This document shows, piece by piece, positions 6,376 to 10,011 of a stretch of DNA of 10,011 bases. A program made the position numbers and the translations under genes. The stretch is taken from NCBI GenBank assembly GCA_030247855.1, contig JAPDRN010000274.1, positions 1 to 10,011 of the forward strand, written 5' to 3'. The notes beneath the pieces were generated by a model that ran no database searches, was not told the DNA's origin, and saw nothing but the letters and a program-made list of their open reading frames with translations. How positions within the stretch are numbered: the stretch's first letter is position 1; every line of letters begins with the position of its first letter. The stretch comes from Knufia peltigerae. Its lineage: Eukaryota; Ascomycota; Eurotiomycetes; Chaetothyriales; Trichomeriaceae.

Positions 6376-8984
6376 ATGCCCTTTTTCAGAGACCTCCGCA
6401 GGCGCTCAAGGGCGAGCTTCCGGACCTCCGACTCTTCAACGGATTCCAACGGTACAGTTCCAACTGCGAAGTCGTCGTCGACGCTCAATTCTGCCGGAGG
6501 AAGCACGACACCGCCGTCAACATACCATGCCAATGGCTCTACATCCAATGTGCTGCCCTCCGCAAAGACGAACGGAGACACTCCTCCAATCCCTCAGCGA
6601 CCTAACGTCATGGTGCCCCCATCGAACCGCAACAGCATGATAGTATGGACCGTTAAAATTCTACACCTGCGGGTAAAGCTAACAAGCCGCAGACTCTATC
6701 GCCGTCGGTCTCGAATGGGGCAATGCGCGTCCCTCCACCTACTTCTGCCTACGCTCCAAGAATCACTTCGATATTGGATAACTCGGTGGTATGAAAAACA
6801 AAGATGAACTTGACGGACAACGGCTCACAAATGCGTTAGGTTTATCAAAAGGTGCTTTTGGTGAGCGGTGAGATTGGAGATCCGAACATGAAAGCCCTGG
6901 ATGGCAACTTGACGGTCCATCACGATAAGGACGGACAGGCTTTCCCACCCACAAATTGGCCAGTATCAGATTCCTATTTTAAAGCTCTGGTGTATCTGTC
7001 TCCCGGGTGGAATAAGATACGATTCGATTTCACCTCCCCCAAACTCAGCTCCATCAGCAGCGCTTCCGCGCCGACAGCACATGCCTCGTATATAATGTTG
7101 AATTACCTACCCCTAACCAGCGCACCACCTCTCCATTTGGTCATCCTTGCAGGCAAGGATTCACCCTGCACATACGACGCAGTTCCACACCGGGCACAAA
7201 ATGAGGGCAATGATCTGTCTATGGCTATCAGAAAATTTCGAATGGCTGCGCATTTGTGGCAGGCATTCACGGCGGAACAAATGTACAGATACAAATTTGG
7301 ACGAAGATGCTTCAGATTCGATGAAGAGTGGCAAACAGGGACACTGTCGATGCGTGATTGGGCAACAGGCCAGATGAAGAATGAAACTAGGGTGCATGTG
7401 GTCCGGTCGGACAAGACTACTGCAGAGCTGCGAGATCTACAATACGCACAACAGCATTCTCCAGCAGCCCAAAAAGGAGAACTATATTCAATCGCCGCAG
7501 AAGCTGTCAAGAAGTACTTCAATATTCGGCCCGGGCAAAAGCAATATGTGGCATGCCTCCTACTTGATTCTCACTGGGATCCCGAGGCAAACACCATCCG
7601 CGGGCATGCCGCGTTAGGTGGAACCAGCGACGAGCTCGGGCTGGCAATTTTTGGATCTCACGCCCTCCAGAGCTACCCATCGTGCGTTGAGGAGGTCGTC
7701 CCAGCATTTATGGATTGCACAAAAACCGACACTCAATTTGTGGCAAACGATTGCAACGAGTCCGGAAGCAGTTGGGAAGCAGCAAACATCGGCATCGGTG
7801 CTCACTTGCACGAGGTCGGCCATCTATTCGGATGTCCCCATCAAACCACCGGCGTGATGCTTAGGGACTATGTGCGCCTCAATCGGACTTTTGTCAGCCG
7901 CGAAGCATATTCGACAAGGACCAAATCACCCGGGCTAAAGGTCTGTCGCCAGGAAGACGAATGTGGCTGGCATAGGCTAGATGTTCTCCGGTTCCGCTAT
8001 CATCCATGCTTTCGGATACCAGGTGATGAACCTACTGCACAAGACGATAGTATCCAATACTATCCCATTGGCAATGGTAAGATCATCTGTTCAGCAGCCA
8101 CCGGAATTGCCTTTGTGGAGCTCTGGCTCGAGGGCGATGACTTGTGCCGGTACTGGATCGATTTCACGAACACCGATTCTCGCAGCAGTCTCGCTAGGCA
8201 AGTGATACTGACAGAGAGCGACCTTCGCAGTCGCCTTCCAGAAGATAAGAAGAAGACCAAATTGGCTCTTGAAATCTTTTGTGGCGGTTCGAGGAAAGAG
8301 AGGATTGACGACATTGACATTCTTTTGTCCAAAAACAACGTTATCAATCTCCCGCATGTCCGACTAGCACCAAAACGAGACGAAGGATTGACCATGAACG
8401 CCTATAATGGTGTGAAGGGTCTGAGCAAATCGTTTGATTCCAGACCAGGTTTCAAGAGCAAAAGGCTCGGTCATTCGCAATTGGAAGGATCCAAACCAGA
8501 GGAAATAATCTTGGAAAGCACATGCCTCCAAACGAAGCTTTTGACCTCAGTCAAAGTATATTCCGGATATGCTCTTGATGGAATTGAATTCTGTTACGAA
8601 GATGGCCACAGTCAGCTGTTCGGGAAAAGAGGTGGTAAGCCAGGGGGTGATGAGTTCTTCCTTGGTAAGTCAACCACCAAGAACAAAGGGGCCCAAAATC
8701 TAATCTTGACAGACACACGACGGGGTGAGACAGTACTCGGATTTTATGTTCGTGCTGGGCTTTGGATTGATGGTATCGAGATTTTGACCAGCACTGGACG
8801 GAGGTCGGGGGTCTTTGGCAATGCCAATGGTGGTTCAGGGTATGTTTACTTGTCGCTTTCGAATACTTTCGCTAACCACCGTTCTAGACACACTTTAATG
8901 GCTCCCCGAGGTTACATGCTTGCTGGCATTTCAGGTACATGTGGACCATGGATAGACGGGTTTCAAATCATCATCACTCGGTGA
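6376..8984 (+). CDS. YIL108W-type zinc metalloprotease with C-terminal jacalin-like lectin domain
   Basis: Four exons, join of 6376-6642, 6693-6788, 6840-8839 and 8888-8984, give 819 residues. Residues 1-12 are basic (MPFFRDLRRRSR). To about 110 the chain is Ser/Thr/Pro-rich and probably disordered; no signal peptide is seen, so a cytosolic place is inferred. From residue 122 (VYQKVLLVSGEIGDP) the sequence follows the fungal 'putative peptidase' metalloprotease family that includes yeast YIL108W (Pfam Metallopep, as I recall it). Landmarks are LDGNLTVHH, FRMAAHLWQAFTAEQM, LLLDSHWD, HAALGG and DCNESGSSWEAANIGIG. The zinc site HEVGHLFGCPH is complete: H445, E446, H449 and H455, with G452 giving the extended HExxHxxGxxH form. 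A beta-rich middle part leads to a jacalin-like domain at about 659-819 with GYALD, GLWID and GPWID. The ATG has good context (CACAATGCC) with an in-frame stop 24 bases upstream. A peptidase role is known only by family. Substrate and sugar ligand cannot be read from the sequence. Confidence 0.9.
6643..6692 (+). other. Intron 1 of the metalloprotease gene (50 nt)
   Basis: Donor GTATGG, branch site GCTAAC at 6678-6683, acceptor CCGCAG. Its removal joins ...NRNSMI to TLSPSVSNG and moves the reading frame exactly onto the one that leads into exon 3. Without it the frame ends after residue 143 in sequence unlike the family. Confidence 0.85.
6789..6839 (+). other. Intron 2 of the metalloprotease gene (51 nt)
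   Basis: Donor GTATGA and acceptor GCGTTAG, with CTTGAC or GCTCAC as candidate branch sites. It joins ITSILDNSV to VYQKVLLVSG, matching the usual start of the protease domain. An in-frame TAG at the acceptor would stop the unspliced frame. A second donor, GTGGTA at 6786, would drop one Val and cannot be excluded. Confidence 0.8.
8448..8984 (+). other. Jacalin-like beta-prism domain region
   Basis: Encodes residues about 659-819, starting FKSKRLGHSQLEGS and ending GPWIDGFQIIITR. Three GxxxD elements, GYALD (697-701), GLWID (761-765) and GPWID (807-811), are each followed by G-I-E-F/I or G-F-Q-I, as expected from the three-fold pseudo-symmetry of jacalin folds. In plant jacalins the last GxxxD contributes Asp to the sugar site, and here that Asp is kept. 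GRRSGVFGNANGGSG before the last element resembles the family's Gly-rich turn. Confidence 0.8.
8840..8887 (+). other. Intron 3, inside the lectin domain (48 nt, frame-neutral)
   Basis: Donor GTATGT, branch site GCTAAC, acceptor TTCTAG. The intron length is a multiple of three and it contains no in-frame stop, so the unspliced frame also stays open and a simple ORF call would miss it. Removal gives NANGGSG-HTLMAPRGYMLAG, the continuous pattern expected for a jacalin domain. Retention would insert YVYLSLSNTFANHRSR. Confidence 0.85.
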
Positions 8985-9011
8985 TACTCTCTGAGATACG
9001 ATAGCCGTTAA

Positions 9012-9040
9012 CATCATCATCTTCATCATCTTCATCATCG
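9012..9040 (+). repeat. CAT/CTT trinucleotide repeat in the 3' UTR
   Basis: A run of CATCATCATCTTCATCATC type, followed by GACAACGACAACAA. It starts about 28 bases after the stop codon, so it is probably transcribed. Confidence 0.8.
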
Positions 9041-9102
9041 ACAACGACAACAATCGAATAATGCCACCTCATCTGCAGAACGGCAATATCGCTACGATGG
9101 GG

Positions 9103-9128
9103 GGTGAACTCTACAGGTGAACTCTACA
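9103..9128 (+). repeat. Tandem 13-bp duplication GGTGAACTCTACA
   Basis: Two perfect head-to-tail copies of GGTGAACTCTACA followed by GGTGGGAGG. This is probably a recent slippage event in the 3' UTR or flank. Confidence 0.85.
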
Positions 9129-9895
9129 GGTGGGAGGCATTCTCCAAGCAGGCGCAGCATCACAAAATGGGTCATGGTTATGTTCTCTCGGTTGATCATT
9201 TTAGGAGGCCGGTTTTCTACCTACGAACATGACTAGGCATACGACAAGTGGGAAGGTTGAATGGGCATAGGACCCCTACCAGGGTGAATTTAATCGTTGG
9301 GAGGGTTGAAGGCAACGCAATTGGGGATTAGATGTCTTAATAGACGGCAACGGGCTTGGTGATATCGAAATGATAGGCCTGTTGATATAATTTTGAGCAT
9401 GAGGATACACGCAGAAATATGCACTGCACGCAATACTGGAATTTGAAGCACGTCAGCTTGTGGCTAAAGGGCTGACGGGTGGTGGAAGAAGGAGGTTTAA
9501 CAACTTATGATAGGTATGAGTGAAACAATACTGATAATGAAAGGAATAATGATATGGTTGAGTGACTGATTTTGTGCTTTATATTCTGAGGGGATGTTTT
9601 TTTTGTGCATGAGAGCAACGTTGGTGATGGACCTTCGGTTTGGACAGGACTGATGATGGTACTGATTTGGATTTATGAATGATTTGAGGAAGAAAAGAGC
9701 TCGTCATTGTGTGGAAATGCGTACTGTATGTGCTTTTCTGTTTCATGCAGGGGTGCATCCCTGAGCCTCGACTCAAGTCGGTTTTTCGACACAGATTAGG
9801 GGGTCCGTGGCGGCGGGACAGTACATGGAAGTGAGGTTTTGACCGATGACGAAGGTGTTGGGACTGAAGGGGGGGACAGGGAACAGCCATATGTG

Positions 9896-9938
9896 CGGTT
9901 GTGTGTGGTATGTGGTATGTGTGTGCTATATATGTGAT
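9896..9938 (+). repeat. GT-rich low-complexity tract
   Basis: Interrupted GT/TGTG sequence with two GGTATGT copies, ending in CTATATATGTG. It is simple sequence near the right edge and has no gene assigned. Confidence 0.6.
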
Positions 9939-10011
9939 ATCTTGTCAAGGGACTTTATCAACTTTTCCCGAGTTCAGATGGGATATGGCACAAGAGAGAG
10001 ACTTTTGCTTC

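Larger units (their letters stand above)
8985..10011. other. 3' flank of the metalloprotease gene, no gene seen
   Basis: The first bases should be the 3' UTR; AATAATG near 9057 could help polyadenylation. No credible coding frame follows. A 103-codon minus-strand ORF at 9579-9890 is His/Ser/Lys/Pro-rich without motif. Contents are the CAT/CTT run, a 13-bp tandem duplication, a TTTATA (TATAAA on the minus strand) at 9578-9583, and a GT-rich tail. The right end may be the flank or UTR of a neighbouring gene outside the window. Confidence 0.6.

Noticed and set aside
6786..6839. Alternative donor GTGGTA for intron 2
   Set aside because: It is in frame and possible, but GTATGA at 6789 fits the fungal donor consensus better. 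The difference is one Val.
7103..7522. 139-codon minus-strand ORF inside the metalloprotease gene
   Set aside because: It lies opposite a strongly conserved coding exon, has no motif, and is explained as a shadow of that exon.
9579..9890. 103-codon minus-strand ORF at the right end
   Set aside because: It is low-complexity His/Ser/Lys/Pro sequence with no domain, no clear splice partners and no good start context.

Overview
The window looks like nuclear DNA of a filamentous ascomycete (Pezizomycotina), possibly Eurotiomycetes. Short introns of 48 to 72 nt carry fungal signals (GTATGN donors, CTAAC or CTGAC branch sites, CAG or TAG acceptors). The long intergenic stretches are studded with the word TACGGAG/CTCCGTA. 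One gene encodes a Pezizomycotina-style zinc metalloproteinase fused to a jacalin lectin domain. I cannot name a genus.

Layout: 1-2080 is gene-free, with a (CA)n tract, a pyrimidine run, a G-quadruplex candidate and a same-strand group of CTCCGTA words. 2081-3244 (minus) is a two-exon gene for a 363-residue nuclear-type protein. Its N-terminal motif and many S/T-P sites resemble the fungal Whi5/Nrm1 group of G1/S transcription repressors; this is a moderate-confidence call. 3245-6375 is a roughly 3.1 kb gap between divergent genes. It holds more TACGGAG words and two very short ORFs (minus 4060-4164, plus 4504-4602) that look somewhat protein-like but are unproven. 6376-8984 (plus) is a four-exon gene for an 819-residue protein: a disordered basic/Ser-Thr-rich N-terminus, a YIL108W-type metalloprotease domain with a complete HEVGH-LFG-CPH zinc site, and a C-terminal jacalin-like beta-prism. 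8985-10011 is the 3' flank, with small repeats and no recognisable gene.

The two genes are divergently transcribed, but nothing in the sequence links their functions. I found no cluster, defence system, transposon, tRNA or rRNA gene. The most informative points are the spliced gene structures worked out here (including a frame-neutral 48-nt intron inside the lectin domain), the three-fold GxxxD pattern of that domain, and the strong confinement of the TACGGAG word to non-coding DNA.
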